From Chlorops oryzae (Eukaryota; Arthropoda; Insecta; Diptera; Chloropidae), in NCBI GenBank assembly GCA_020466095.1, contig CM035807.1, forward strand, positions 10,292,197 through 10,356,196: DNA of 64,000 bases, given 5' to 3'. Both the position numbers and the translations under genes were made by a program. How positions within the stretch are numbered: position 1 is the first letter of the stretch; each line of letters begins with the position of its first letter. Below, one piece after another: positions 24,946 to 38,614 of the stretch. The notes below the pieces were generated by a model. That model did not search any database and had not been told where the DNA came from. It saw nothing but the letters and a program-made list of their open reading frames with translations.

Positions 24946-27900
24946 ATGAGTCGAAAGCTAACACATTGCGGGCAAAATGATATTTCGTTAACGGGGAACG
25001 CGACAGGTATATTGCGCTTGAATAATACAAGGATCGATGCGGAAAAGGGCTTAAGCAAACAACAGAACAGGGCCGTTAAAGGCGAGAAAAACCTGAAGGT
25101 AAGATGATGACACATCAAAAGGAAAATAGATGAATACTTAGTTTATAAAACGAAATTTTATACAGATCGATGGGAAGAATCGATTGTGTATGACCAGTGA
25201 TTGTGAAACACAAACGGTCATACCAGGCATAATACGTTTAAACGGATCCGAACGATCCTTGCTTACGAATGGACATCGAAGTAAAACTGAATACAAGCAG
25301 CCTAGAATAGATATTAGCGCGAAAAAGAATTCGGTGAAAAATGTATTGCACGAAGAAGAAACTAGGCGAGATCATCTTTCGTCATTGTCTCCTGTAGCAC
25401 GTTCATTCGGATCGGCGAAGTATCCAATTTGGTTCGATGACGCACAAATTAAGGAATCCAGTTTGGAGTTGCGTCAATTGTATGATACGCTTAATGGGAT
25501 TATGCAACAGAATGCTGTGCTGCAGGTAAGAACAATTGCTTTGTATAGAAGAAAATTTCTCGAATTTTATACAATATTTCAGCATTGGACTTACCTGATG
25601 GAGACACAAAATCAACTGCAACATCATTTTAAGAATATAGTACTACAACATCTTAAACTCTGTTGTGAAAAGAAATGCGACATTTTCTTTTGGAAGTTAC
25701 TCTATTACAACATACGCGAATATTTAATATACGCGGAGGATGCAAGAACTAATAATTACCTCCTGGAGTTAATTAACGATGGGATTGAATTCTATAAGGA
25801 CTTGATAGGCTGCATGAGAAATAAATATCTTCCTACATTGGAGAAAGCACAAAAGTCGGAAAAATTTGAGTTCATTGCAACGTTTGTTGTGCAAAAACTT
25901 TTGATTTGTTTAGGCGATCTTTGTCGTTATAGAGCCAAACAATTGCAGTCGAACGATTTCAATGATGCAGCGAGATATTATCGAGAGGCTCAAATGCTTA
26001 TACCGACCAATGGAATCCCATATAATCAGCTCGCTATTGTTGCTTTGCATGATGTATGTATAAATTAAAATTTATCATCCTTTAAAATGCAGATCATCCT
26101 CATCACATCGAGTCGTTTTAGTACTTTCCAATTATTGAATTAAATTCCAAAAATCGTTTTAGCGCAAAAAATTTGAAGCTGTCTACCTGCATATGCGTAG
26201 TTTAATGTCATCCAATGCAATACAATCAGCTAGGGAGAGCCTTTTGGTGCTTTTTGATGAAATGCGGAAAAAGGTAAGAAATCATTCTTTTTAATTGTTT
26301 CACATATAAATTAAATATCTTTGCTTTAGTTTGAAAGCACTGAACAGAAGGTCTCCCCGGTTCATCAGTATAAAAATACGAATGTTTCATGTAACAATAG
26401 TAAAGTTATTTCGCCCTTGCGGAAAGAAGTCTGGATACACCCCGACGGCGTAAGGCGATTGCATCGCACCAATACTAGGTCACGTCAAAAGCTTAGCAAG
26501 CCAGCCAAGAATATTGAACAACGTTTAGATGAAATGCCAGTTGAAGATGTAAGTAAGCTGCTGCAGATAATTTGTTTTTCCTTTTACTTATCAGTTATAT
26601 TTCCGTTTATAGCTGCTTCGTCGCTTTATTTCAATTTATTTGTACGTTATTGGAAAACTGTACACCGGTATTGGGTAAGGAACGTTTATTTTAATAAAAT
26701 ATTTTAAGTCTGTAGTGATTATGCTACAGCCTTACATCAGTATCATATATTCTTAAGGGGGTCTTCTCATTGAGCAACTTTTTTTTTCGACTTTTTTTTT
26801 TTTTTGCATTTATTTATAGCTTGGGTAGTTGTGAATATGCCCCTAAAAGGATTTTTTGAAATTCGAAATAGTTTAGAGGATATAGCCTTCTTTGTCGAGC
26901 AAGATCTGCGCTAAAACGAGTAATTTTTGCGTTGCTTCAAACTTTAAACGCGTTTATCTCGAAACCACGTTTTTCGAACTGGCGGCCATGATATCTCCAG
27001 TTCAACTGAACCGATTTTCATGAAACAAAGTGGAATCGACGCAGAATTGTCACCATTCTCGGGTGAACCTCGACCATAATTTTAAAAAAATTTTTATGTT
27101 TTTTTTTTACACTAAACTACAAAAAAAAAGCCCGAAATTGAAATTTTTTTTTGAATGGCCGCCATTTTGTCAAAAAAAATCACAAAATTAAGCTTGAGGT
27201 TCACCCGAGAATTACATCTATACTGATTATAACCCCATTTTTTTTTTTCCATTTCGGACGCTCCGGAGACCCGGAATCGTGGCCGCCGTGACGGCACCTT
27301 TTTTTTCACCACCAACTTTGAAGTCTCATTACTTTTTGAACAGCCCACGTATCGAAGCAAAAAAAAATTTTTTATTTACTTTGAACCTTTTGTAATACAA
27401 TAAATAAAAAAAATTTTCAATTATTCTTTGCGTTTTCAAATAAGAATTTTTTTAAAAAGGGTAAAAAAAACGGGTTTTCAATGAGAAGACCCCCTTAACC
27501 CTAGATAGCTAATCATCTAACGAAACGATTTGTGGCGCGAAGTAATATCGATGTTTAATTATTTAAGGTCTAAGAACAGCTGCTATGTTTTTTTTTTAAT
27601 AAGTAAATAAATGTAAAAAATGGTTAAAAAAAAAGGGGGTTTTTCTTTTACCCATCGTTTCGACGCGTGGTTAGTTTATATAAGATTCTCTAGAAGGTTA
27701 GCTATCTAGGGTCAACGAAGCAACAATACGTAACTTATGATAAATAATTTCATCCTTATAAAACTTCTTATACAGCATGGAAACTATTCAAGTGCATCAA
27801 ATAAAATTATTGGCCCAATTGAATGCTCTCCTTCAAAAAGAAGGAATACCACTCGCAATCGCGCGCTCTAAAGTTCTTAAAATTGTGGCATTAAATATTT

Positions 27901-29764
27901 TCATTTTACACTATAATATGCAACAAGGTAAAGTTTAGTGATACATATTGTTAATCTTAAAAAATTTACATAAAAATATAATTTTCTTTTAAGACTCACG
28001 TCGTGAAATTCGTTATTATACGTTTACATTTTGTAACCAGATGTTTGGAGTTCTATTACAAAAGTGTAATCAAATTTTTAACGATATAAGAACAAGTGAA
28101 GAACTTCGGAAAGGAAACGAACCGGAAGGTTTGAAGGACTTGAATACCTTGCTGCAATTTATTAAAATTTATACGGATTATCTTCGATTGAATATCGACA
28201 TTTGGGAGCCAATACGCAATGAAGAGTAAGTTGAGCAAAATATTAAGTGATTTTCGAAAACCTTAATAAAGAAAACTTTTATTATAGACAATATTTCGTT
28301 GACCCATGGATTGAGTTACAAACACTTTTTGAACATATTGATAATATATTGTCTGAATATAAAACCCATTCCGATGCGATTCCACATCAGGAAAGAGAAT
28401 TTCTCTTGGATGAGAATTATTTTTTTTATGGTTTTATGGCATTGCCTTCAATCCGATCGAAAAGATTTCTTGTGAAAAGGACTTTTGGCGAGCTATCACA
28501 ATTTTTCGCTAGAATTGTGCAAATAAAAGAGTTCCAATCATGTTACGCCGAGCATATGGATCGTTTGCAGATTGAAGAAAATGATGGTGACATGAGTTTC
28601 GTTCCTGAAGATTTGAATACTGATATTAAGACAGCATTGGAAACATTGAATGACGAAGCCAACATTGAACAGGCTGACGAGGAATTGGAAAACAAAAGTA
28701 CCGGAAATTTACCAAGAAATAAGTCACTGAACGATCTTAACTTAGATCAAGAAAGAAACGGAGGAAACAGTGAAACTTTGGCACAGCTCACTAAATTGAA
28801 GAAGGAATTAGAACATCAGACAAATGCAAAGAAAATGTACAATGCAAAGTTGGAGGTAATAATGGGTAACTTATTATTTATATGAATTGTCGCCGCTTTA
28901 AAATTCGATTATTCGTTAGCAACGTCATTTTCATTTAAAATAATGATTTATCCCAATCAATCCAGTTTGAGTTTAAATATTCACTGAAAAATAAACTTTT
29001 AATATTTTCCAGGGAATTCTCAAATATGTTGATACAAAAGTGTACATTGAAGTCAGGCCGAAGTACTTATTGCCAGATACTAATTGTTTCATTGATTGTC
29101 TTGATGATTTCGAAAAGCTCTTGCAGAATTATAAACGCTATACATTGGTCATACCATTGACAGGTATTCAATCTCGCATATCTAAGTGGTATTATAAAAT
29201 TCTTATCTCCCCGGTTGATAGTTGTTCGCGAACTCGATGGCTTATCGAAAGGCATAAAATCCGACTTACGACCACATTCGATTCAAAAAAATCGCATACA
29301 TTATTTCGATGACGTTTCAACAATGGCGAAAAAATCTATAGATTTTATTAAAAATACGAAACACAACGTTAAGTAAGTAAAGGAGCTTCAATATTTTAAT
29401 TTACTTGACTTCTGTCATTCCATCCCGTAGATGCGTTACAACAAAAGGGTCAATTATAAACGCTTCATTATTCGCGCTTGTTGAGGAAGAGTACATGTCG
29501 AATGATGATAGAATTCTCGCTACAGCTGTAGCACTTTCGAAGACAATGTGCAGAGAAACCAGCAAAGGTAATAATTTAACTTCTCGCAGCATTGATTTTT
29601 CAATTAATTTTTGAAAATTTTCAGACGACAAGTGCTTTATCCAAACGGAGCTTGTATTGATAACAACAGATCGAAATCTACGGGTTAAAGCTTTGTCACG
29701 AAATCTTGCTGTTAGTGAGTTGGATGAGTTCCTGCTTTGGGCTCAAGAAAGCAATCATGCCTAA
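24946..29764 (+). CDS. Smg6: Smg6, nonsense-mediated decay endonuclease (EST1A)
   Basis: Thirteen exons: 24946-25098, 25166-25525, 25583-26053, 26163-26273, 26330-26548, 26613-26674, 27776-27927, 27994-28225, 28288-28855, 29013-29163, 29222-29372, 29431-29567, 29625-29764. The frame is continuous and gives 968 residues, about the fly orthologue length. Smg6 cuts mRNAs near premature stop codons. Residues about 100-430 form the EST1-type 14-3-3-like and helical region (YFREAQML-like AARYYREAQMLIP). The C-terminus is a PIN nuclease with acidic residues in LLPDTNCF (about 798), SNDDRIL (about 903) and TTDRNLR (about 938), the three expected catalytic aspartates. The ATG at 24946 follows an in-frame-closed upstream ATG. 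Intron 6 carries two TTAA-type elements. Confidence 0.95.
26757..27494. mobile_element. TTAA-flanked palindromic element, copy 1
   Basis: Flanked by TTAA at 26753-26756 and 27495-27498. Ends are GGGGGTCTTCTCATTGA and its complement (CAATGAGAAGACCCCC). A 738-bp AT-rich interior contains inverted inner segments such as GGCCGCCATTTTGTC and GGCGGCCATG, and no coding frame. The TTAA duplication suggests a piggyBac-type non-autonomous element, although the G-rich tip is not the usual CCC. It lies in Smg6 intron 6. A second copy is at 56648-57377. Confidence 0.75.
27499..27711. mobile_element. piggyBac-like MITE
   Basis: Begins CCCTAGATAGCTAATCATCT directly after TTAA (27495-27498) and ends GGTTAGCTATCTAGGG followed by TCAA, a one-base-altered TTAA. 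The tip resembles that of piggyBac (CCCTAGA). The 213-bp interior contains the inverted pair AACGAAACGAT/ATCGTTTCG and a run of A and T, and is non-coding. It abuts the previous element and shares its TTAA. Confidence 0.72.
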
Positions 29765-30119
29765 TATACGTGGACATTGGAAAATTGTTTTTTTTTTTAA
29801 AGCTAGATTTCGTTTTCGTACAACGAACATTTCATGTTTTAATTGCTGTTATATTTCTTAAACGCCGCAATTACTCCAAATTTGTTTAAAAACCTATAAA
29901 TGAAAATTCCGAACATTCGATTAAATGTCATAATTAAAAAAGATGGCCATATTTTTCGATCTTGATTAGAAGCTCTTGCTGCAGGCATTCCATGTAGTGC
30001 AGGAGATAGGACGTGTTTTACCCTCATAAGCGGAGCATTTTTTGATGTATCTTAAAATAGGGAGTTTTACTCGTACATCACATTAATGTTTGCTGCCACG
30101 TCAGAGAGTTGGCATAGGG

Positions 30120-31718
30120 GGGTGCGGTTGGTGATGATGGTGAGGTTAGTGATGATTATGGTGATGTTGACGATGGTGTTGATGGCGTTGATGGTGTTGC
30201 TGGTGAGGTTGGTAACGATGGTGATGATGGTGATTATGACGGTGATGATGATGGTGAGATTGATGATGTGTGATGAGTTGTATGAGATGATGAAACATGG
30301 TGATCATGATGGTGATGGTAATGATGATGATGATGGTGAGGTTGGTGATGATTATGGTTTTGATGATGGTGATGATGATGGTGATGATGTGTGATGATGT
30401 GATGATGTGTGTGTGTATGGTGATGATGAGTGGTTGATGTGATGTGATGTGATGGTAGTGTGATGGTTGATGGTGATGATGAGTTGAGTGATGTGATGAG
30501 TGTGATGGTGATGTGATGTGATGGTGATTGATGTGATGGTGATGATGGTTGATGTGATGTGTGATGTTATGGTGATGTATGATGATGTGTGATGGTGATG
30601 ATGGTGTGATGTGGTTGATGATGATATGTGTGATGGTGATGATGGTTGTGATGGTGTTTGATGATGATGTTGATGTGAGAGTGAGTGATGGTTGTTGATG
30701 TGTGATGTGTATGATGGTGTTGATGGATGATGATGGTTTGTTGATGGTGATGATGTGTGATGATGGTGATGTAGGTTGTTGATGAGTTGATGATGGTGGT
30801 TGATGATGTATGAATGGTGTGAATGTGTTGATGGTGATGATGTGATGATGATGTTGAGTGTGATGGTGATGATGTGTTGATGTGATGTTGATGGTGTGAT
30901 GTTGTTGATGGTGATTGATGTGTTGATGGTGATGATGGTGATGGTATGGTGTTGATGGTGATGATGGTGTTGATGGTGATGGATGGTGTTGATGGTGATG
31001 ATGGTGTGATTGTGTGATTGATGATGGTGTTGATGGTGATGATGTGTTGATGGTGATTGATGGTGTTGATGTGTGATGGATGTGTGTGATGGTGATGATG
31101 GTGTGATGGTGTGATGGTGATGATGGTGTTGATGGTGTTGATGGTGTTGATGTGTGTATGGTGATGATGTGTTGAGTGTGATTGATGGTGTTGTGATGGT
31201 GATGATGTGTTGATGGTGATGATGGTGTTGATGTGTGATGTGTGAGTGATGGTGTTGTATGGTGATGATGGTGTTGATGGTGTATGATGGTTTGATGTGT
31301 GTTGATGGTGATGATGGTGATGATGGTGTTGATGGTGATGATGTGTGTTGATGGTGATGATGGTGTTGATGGTGATGATGGTGATGATGGTGTTGATGTG
31401 TGTTGATGTGTTGTGATGTGTGATGTGATGATGGTGTGATGGTGTTGATGGTGTTGATGGTGTTGATGGTGTTGAGTGTTGTGTGTGGTGTATGATGGGT
31501 GATGATGTGTTGATGTTGATGATTGGTGATGATGTGTGTGATGGTGATGATGGTTGATGGTGATGTGTGTGTTGATGATGTGATGATGGTGTTGATGGTG
31601 TTGATGTGTTGATGTGATGATGGTGTTATGATGTGTGTGATGTGATGGTTGTTGATGTGATGATGGTGTTGATGTGTGATGGTGATGATGGTGATGATGA
31701 TGGTGATGATGATTGTGT
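30120..31718. repeat. 1.6-kb TGATGG-type microsatellite
   Basis: Long degenerate array of TGATGG, GTGATGATG and GTTGATG units, 350 bp after the Smg6 stop. Minus-strand translation gives a His/Thr/Ile-rich open frame of 460 codons (31734-30352), which is a composition effect. A related, shorter array is at 61268-61790, and a short one at 33118-33180. Confidence 0.95.
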
Positions 31719-33117
31719 TCAAATTTTGAAACATACCTTCCGATAGTTCTCCAGCTCTACTGAGATGACTGAGAATTTCTTCAATTCATGTCTTTATATA
31801 CGTTTCCGAAATCATGAATTCAGTGAGAATTGTAGGAATTTTTTGAAAAAAAGTACCATTTCTCGGGGTAGTTTTGCATTTGGAGGGAAATAATGATTGG
31901 AAATTTGTTTTTAGGACGAATACCATCAAAGGCAACAATGGGCGTATTCGGAGGGTGTTTATGGGGGTTCAAGCCCCCCTCGAAATGCGCGGAATTACAA
32001 AGGGGATTGAGAAAATTATCTCGGTGGATAGTTTTGTTATGCCTTAAATCTCTTCTGAAATAATTTTCTGCGTCGGTGAGTTTTGGAAGGCAACTAAAAA
32101 CTCATGATAGATTGTATTTCCTTACCCTTTTGGGTCCCATGTAAGAAGGGTATACGAATATACAATTTTTCCAGCGCGCTGCATCAAGGCATCGAGGAGT
32201 TTAAGTGGGCCAGGATAGAATTCATTTGAATGACTTTCATTCCGTCGGCTTTGGAAATATCTCCCTGAAGAGTTTTTTAAAGTGTACATTGTTTTCGTGG
32301 CCTTAATCCTTGCACGATCGGACATGTTCCACCTAAGTATACATCATCGTAAAACATGCGTGCCTGCTGTGAAAAATTTGTGTGTGTGCTTAAGTATGTA
32401 AGCTTAGCCCGTTTTTGCTAGTCAGTCGAGAAGGACAACAGTACAGTAAAGTCGAAGACGAACAAAGAGAACAAAAGATGTGATATTGTCATCGAGCTGA
32501 AGTCTTCTTCTGTATCTTCCATGTCCCCACAAACCCTACCATGGGTTAGATCTAGCGCTTTTGGAAGGCCCGCGGCGCGAAAACTTCATTTTAGCGCCAA
32601 GCTATTTTCGCGCGAAATCTAACGCTTTTTCGTTGCTTCATTTAAGTTTTCAAAGTAGTTTTTCCTTCAATTTTTAACATTGTAATAACGTAAGCCAAGT
32701 ATTGCCTCCTAACACAACAGCTGTAAGATGAACCAATGATGAATCTGGCAGCTTTTTTTTTTGTGATTGCGTTTAGACGAGAGAAACATTGTGCGTCACT
32801 ATTTTGTGATATAGAATGGCATATGGGAAAGAAAGAGATGGTTGTCCGGTGCCATAGTCGCGTCGTTTCTAATCTAAACGCAGACTTGTAAAAAGCATAT
32901 TTAATCATTTGTTTTATAATAAATAATCAAAGAAAAAAAAAACATCAAAATATACTATGATCCTTTTAGAAAAACAACACATTCCCTTCCAAAAACTCTT
33001 TCTTTTGGTTGATTTAGCGCAATTTTTTAGAAATTGGGAATCATTGATTTCCGGTGCTTTTTGGCGCGTTTTCAAAATTAATTAGCGCTTTTTCCATCTG
33101 AGGAGTTGGCAACACTG
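31719..33117. other. non-coding spacer
   Basis: Unique-looking sequence with no exon I can support. Around 32540-32620 and 33010-33090 the string TTAGCGC/GCGCTTTT occurs repeatedly in both orientations, suggesting an old palindromic element. Confidence 0.4.
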
Positions 33118-33350
33118 ATTATGGTGTTGAATGATGGTGATGATGACGGTGATATTGACAATCATCGTGATGATGATTATGACTTACGCACGTTCTTGCT
33201 TCATCCCGTCTCGAAAAATCTTCAGAAACTCTGCGAGTCTTAAGTGTCCCATTTTACAAACCAAATGAGAATTATAGGCGTCATTCTATGCACTGATGCC
33301 AGAACGATGGGGTTTTTTCTGTTTTGATGGAATTTTTCGATTTTACCTTT
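33118..33350 (+). mobile_element. dispersed element with TGATGG head and conserved tail, copy 1
   Basis: A short TGATGATG tract followed by about 180 bp nearly identical to 61790-61981: GACTTACGCACGTTCTTGCT, AACCAAATGAGAATTATAGG, CAGAACGATGGGGTTTTT and TTTTACCTTTAAC occur in the same order and spacing. A mobile element that carries its own microsatellite is the simplest explanation. Confidence 0.7.
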
Positions 33351-34808
33351 AACCAAAAATCACTTCAAACGATTACAAGGGATTTTTTACTGATCACTTT
33401 CCTAAAGAAAACAGAAATAGATAATTTTTTCAATTTCTACGGGAAAAGAGTCACCAAAATACTGCCTAGCATCAGTGCTGTTTACAAAGTATGGAGTAAT
33501 GAGTCGACTATCGAGACTATCGATGGTCGCAACTATCGATATTTCTCCAGCACTATTGGGGAGTGTTTTTTCATTCTGATTGTTTTTCGGCAGTCCCGCG
33601 CTTGTCCGTCGATTGCGTGACATGTGTGAATTTGTGTGTGCGCCCATAGCCATAAGTAAATTTGTATTTGGACGTTGTGTACCTTTTGCATATTTTCGCC
33701 TTGTCTGCTTGTGAAGAGACGATTGAGACGATTTGCTTTCTCATCAGAGCGAACTCTCTGCTCTAAACCGGTTTGTACTTTTGTGTAATTGACTGTTTAT
33801 GGGTGAGAGATGCTCGGGAATTTGGTATGGGAGAGATTTTTTTTATCTTCCCCGTGCGTCCCTCTCCCACAAACCAACTTTTTGTCGCGTAAAATGAACG
33901 ATGAACTTACTGAACGCACATTGAATTTGCCGTCGGCAGATTCTCGCTATTTGAGTGTCCATCGATTTAATAGACGTTCACGTTAAAAAAAATTCGTTAG
34001 AGAGAATTCGTTAAGGAGCAAAAAAGGACTTTAAATGTAGCGAAAAAGCCTTGAGAAGATTCACTATAAGAGAAGTTTGTACTGTAATCGGGACGCTCTA
34101 TTATTATTTTTAAATCATCCAAACTTACCTTATCTCTGTTGTCTTTGATCTAAGTAGTGTTAAATTGTATTTTTTAGTTATTCGTTTTTATTTCGTTAAT
34201 TCGTCGATGATTTTTGCGTTTGACACTAAAAATATAAATGCTCTTATGTATGATTTAAAAATTTAATAAATAACTTTTGTGAATAAATTAGTTAAAAGAA
34301 GGAATACAAATAGAAAAGGAATAGAAACGAAAAAATATATATATTAAAAAATATAGATTGCATGCCCTTTAAGGGTCCAATTGACAGGTTTTCAGTTGCA
34401 GGGACTTGGATTTCGTTTTATCGGATTAAAAATTATTTGACCTTGAAATAAAACGGAAAGATCAATTTTTTTTTTTTTTTTTTGGTCAGATATTGAGTAA
34501 AATTGAGTTCAACTGTGGCAGTGAGATTCAAAAAATGAAGAGGTACCATAATTAGAACACAAAACTTTTAGGATAGTTAAAAGTCCCTGATGGTTTGAAT
34601 TTGCAGAAATAAGATTAAAAATCGATAAAACCAAAAATAGATAAATAAATATCTACAAGCTAAAAGAAAAAAAAAAAAGGTTGTAAATGCATTAACTTCC
34701 AGTTGCATTCACTAGAATCTTCCTATTGCTTTCATCAGATATATATATATTGCAGTTTTGAGCAAACCCGATTTAACGGGAACTTTCACGGCTTAGCTCT
34801 ATAACTAC
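33351..34808. other. 3' UTR and flank of the gukh-side exon
   Basis: No coding exon seen. A TTTATT at about 34187 gives AATAAA on the minus strand, roughly 620 bp past the stop at 34809, so the stretch 34180-34808 is a plausible minus-strand 3' UTR. Confidence 0.45.
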
Positions 34809-35599
34809 TTAAAGTGCAGTCTCCAGTGCGGTTTGTAGCGGCTTTGGCGAAGATGCATTTGGAGGCATTGGAGCCTCATCAACATTCGGACGCACGAAGT
34901 TCGGATGCTGTTTGATTTCGCTACGCATGAAATTGTTTTCCTCATTTTGCAAAAAGAAATTTCGCTTCATATCATAGCTCATGGATGTTGGCGAAATGAC
35001 ATCTTCGGATGCTTCGGATGCTTCGACGGACAGGCGCTTATCGCTTGACACGGAACTGGCACGCGAACTATTGGAGCCGCCACTCGTATTCGAATCTTCA
35101 TTGTTAGCCTCGGGTATAGTCGTTGACATAATGTCAGTTCGCTGGACAGCGCTATTATTCCTCCAACCACCGACACCGGAAGCCTTCAGTTTCGGAGCAA
35201 AGGATTTCGATGGTGAGCCAAACTGTCCCTGACGTAACATACGACGATTGGCAAAGGTTTTCGGCGAACCGCTCAAATCGAGAAGTTTCATGCTTGAGTT
35301 CATGGTTTGCATTGTCGCAGGACCTGCTGTTGCAGAATTTACTGGATTTATGTTATCGCCACCAGCAGCATTATTCGGAGTGGTCTTCTTCAGCAACTCC
35401 ACGGCCGAAAGTCTCTTTTGTATTGGACTTGTCTTGGCTGATTTGGCCAATAGCAATTTTTTAAAGTCCATAAGACTAGTCTTACTCTGTCCAATGCGAT
35501 CCGCACAGGTATTCAAACGTTCGGGTGAATCGTCTTCGGATTTGGTTGGAGTCGATGTTGAGAAACCAGCACCTCTCGGTACAATTGGCGATATGTTGC

Positions 35600-35630
<31 letters not shown>

Positions 35631-35980
35631 GCTATTTGCAGCTGCAACAGTTGCCTCAGCTCGTGCCATACGCTCTGACCTGCGTATGGGCGTGGCATAG
35701 AGATCATCACGACAGGTGACACTACTCGATTGCGGCTTAGTTTGACGACGATTTTGCAGTGTCCAATAGACTGGAGCATTACGTTGAAATGGCGAAACTG
35801 ATATCGATTGCTGTTGTCTCACTGATGTGGTTTCCGGTTTACTACCACCATTGTCAGTTTCTGAAACACTTGGCGTGTCCATCAATGCCGTTGGACAATG
35901 ACTGCTTCTTGCATATGTGGGCTGGTATTGCAACATTGGCGCTGCTTGGTCACTATTGCTCCTATAGAAACGTTGAAAGC
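34809..35980 (-). CDS. gukh: probable last coding exon of gukh (NHS-family C-terminus)
   Basis: Minus-strand exon of 390 codons opening at a TTTGGTAG acceptor (35981-35982) and ending in LQTALETAL and a stop at 34809. Low-complexity, Ser- and Asn-rich, with an (Asn)10 run at AAT repeats (about 35600-35635). The segment SLMDFKKLLLAKSAKTSP and following RLSAVELLKKT resembles the conserved C-terminal DFK-LLL-K ... SA-E-LL motif of NHS-family proteins as I recall it. The exon needs one base from the previous exon; the donor at 41206 offers two, so an intermediate exon or another start is missing. A separate gene is possible. Confidence 0.62.
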
Positions 35981-36240
35981 CTACCAAAGAAAAAATAAAT
36001 ATTGGAAATTGAGTTCATCAAATCGAAGCCTATTTTTGATGGGAAGAAAAAAAAAACAAAACCAAAATTTTGTTAAATTTATTTTAAAAGAAAATTAGTT
36101 AAAAAAAAAAATAAAAGCTTTTTTTTAATTCAAGCAAATGCAGTGTAAGAACATCGAAAAAAAAATAAGCCAAAAAACAAGCAAGGATGCACATTCACGA
36201 AGGCATTACAAAACGATTTAGAAAAAGTCATTCCTCTTAC

Positions 36241-36279
36241 CTGTAAACCATAGGGCATAATTGATGGTGGTGCTGACAT
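36241..36279 (-). CDS. possible small upstream coding exon (MSAPPSIMPYGLQ)
   Basis: A 13-codon minus-strand stretch that starts with ATG (36279) and ends at a good donor (CAG|GTAAGAG). Spliced in phase 0 it would not join the 35980 exon in frame; using the weaker GTTTAC donor six to eight bases earlier it would, giving MPYGFQRFYR. It may be the first exon of a short gukh isoform or of a separate gene. Weak evidence. Confidence 0.25.
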
Positions 36280-36591
36280 TTTTTTGGTGCTTTCAATGTT
36301 TTAATTTACATGAAGAGATGGACGTGTTATCTACCTGCCCATTATGAGCTAAATTTATACAGTGCAGTAAATGTGTAAATGGTGTGTCAGTTCAACGGAA
36401 AATCAGTGTTAACACTTTATAAGCTTTTTGACATCGAATGCAATTGTGTGACGATAGACCTTTCCTCAGACCAAAGATTACACCGGCACACAAAAAAAAA
36501 AAAAAAATAAGTCCTGGGGCGAAAACTGAGGTTGATGGGGGAAATCTGACTACGGATTCGTGATCAGAACCCCAAAAGACATAGGGTAGGG

Positions 36592-36823
36592 CATGATACA
36601 AGAAAACAAGATAGCGCCACTTCAGTACCGCTATTTTGAGGCTCTCTCTGAGAGCCGAAAATTGAGTTTGTGACGTCACTGAGCGAGAAATTGTTGTTGT
36701 TTCCCATGCTATTCAAAAAAGTAAAAAGCCTGTTTAACATGGGAAACAACAACAACGAATCGCGATTTTGAGTTTGTGACGTTTCCTCTCTCAAGTGGCG
36801 CTATCTTGTTTTCTTGTATCATG
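36592..36823 (-). mobile_element. P-like MITE, second 232-bp copy
   Basis: Same length as the copy at 13508-13739 and nearly identical to its reverse complement. Ends CATGATACAAGAAAACAAGA and complement. The target duplication GGGTAGGG is perfect on both sides (36584-36591 and 36824-36831). It lies upstream of the exon at 34809-35980, in gukh intron or spacer. Confidence 0.88.
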
Positions 36824-38600
36824 GGGTAGGGCAAGAATGATAAAATATAAGATTACGACATGCGCAGATTTGACTTTTATCTGAGCCCTTGTGACGTTTT
36901 TATTAGTGATGTCACAAAGTTTCGTAAACTAAAAAAAATAAATTTTGTGAAAATATGTTCGAGTTTTTCTATTTGTTCAAGTTATTAAATCTGATTCTTT
37001 TTCGTCAATTGGTCATATAACAAGAATCTATTATTTTAAAGACGATATAAGTATGTAAAAACCAGGATTTGTGAAAGTTTCAAATTGGTAGTATTTTTTT
37101 TCAAACGTCAGTGGCAACGCTGTAAATACATAAATTCTTTAAATTAAGTTTTTTGTCCTGAAAATTTTTATCTGTCAAAAAATTTTCAATAATTTCAACC
37201 AATCAGAATGCCTTTTAACGATACGTCACAAGTGTTGGTACATGCGCAGAAGAATCAAATTTTGAACTTTGATTGTCGTAACTTCTATCATCTATCATCC
37301 TTGGGGTAGGGTATGTCACTCTCCTGTAACAGGACTTTTTTTTGTGTGCCGGTATTATTAAAGCGAAATTCATCATTTCAAACATTTTCCGTAAAGCCAA
37401 AATATGAATCCGTCATCGCGGATAATGGAACTTTAATCGTTCCTTGTGAGAAAATTATGACTTTTTTTTTTGGACTTGATGTTCCCCCAATCCAGAATTT
37501 TAACAGTACTTCGATCCATCGAAATCTTATCATTCAAGACCAATATTTTTGAAATAAGTTCCTACTGAGAATTAAACTTTAGTTGAACAGTGAACTTCTT
37601 TTTTTTATTAAATACTGCAATTGATCGATGCACATTAAATACAGGGCGAAAAAAAAAATAATAATAAAAAATTAAATAAAAAATATGTAAATGTACCGAT
37701 GACGTTGATGACGCTGGTGATACGAATAATGCGACTTGTGTACACATTTACAAAAAACATAAAACAATATATACGTAAGTACATACAAAGTTTGTGAATG
37801 ACTTTAGGTTAAAAAATTGATTAAATTTTATATATATAGGTATATATGTATATATGTATAGACACATAACGGATATTAAAATACAAAACAAGGAAAAGAG
37901 CAAGCCACTAATAAATAATTCACAATTAATACAATTAGTCAAGTGCACACAATTACGTTTCAACATTGAATATTAGTTGTAAATAATTACGTTTATCAAT
38001 AATTAGTTGCAAAATAAATTTTCAATAAAATAAAAGCATAAACACGTGCGAACACGGCAAAAGACGAACTACTACTGCAATGCGGAGAGCAAAGTTTGGT
38101 AATTGAAGTATTTTGCACGATTTGATTGAATTAATCCACATTTGTAATTATCAAATGAATTTGACTTTCGATTAATGATCATTAGTGACTGCACTTTTCC
38201 GTACATTATTACTTCAAAGAATTTCAGAACCTTAATTTAAGAAATTAATAATTTAGCTTAATTTTATGTTCAATTATTCACAATAAACACATAAAATAGT
38301 TAATGATATTTTTAATTAATTGAATTAAGCAAATAGTGCAAAAAACTTTATTTTTATTTTTTATTTTAGTGTGTTTAGGTGGTGGTGTAATGAGAGAGGG
38401 GAAGGTGTTCATATGCTGCCCACAGCATTTTATATTAGTAACAAAAAAAAAAAGAAAAAAAATTGGAAATAAAAATTAATTGAAAATTAATTAATATACA
38501 AGAAATCATTGTCAATTTAATATAATATGTACAGTATTCTCCGGATATAAGAACTTATGCGCATTAAAAAATAAAAATGTTTTAAGATTCAATATCCCGG
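36824..38600. other. non-coding, AT-rich intron or spacer
   Basis: No supported exon. AT-rich with short microsatellites (ATATATGT near 37840-37860) and poly-A tracts. Confidence 0.5.
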
Positions 38601-38614
38601 CTGGAAATTCTAAC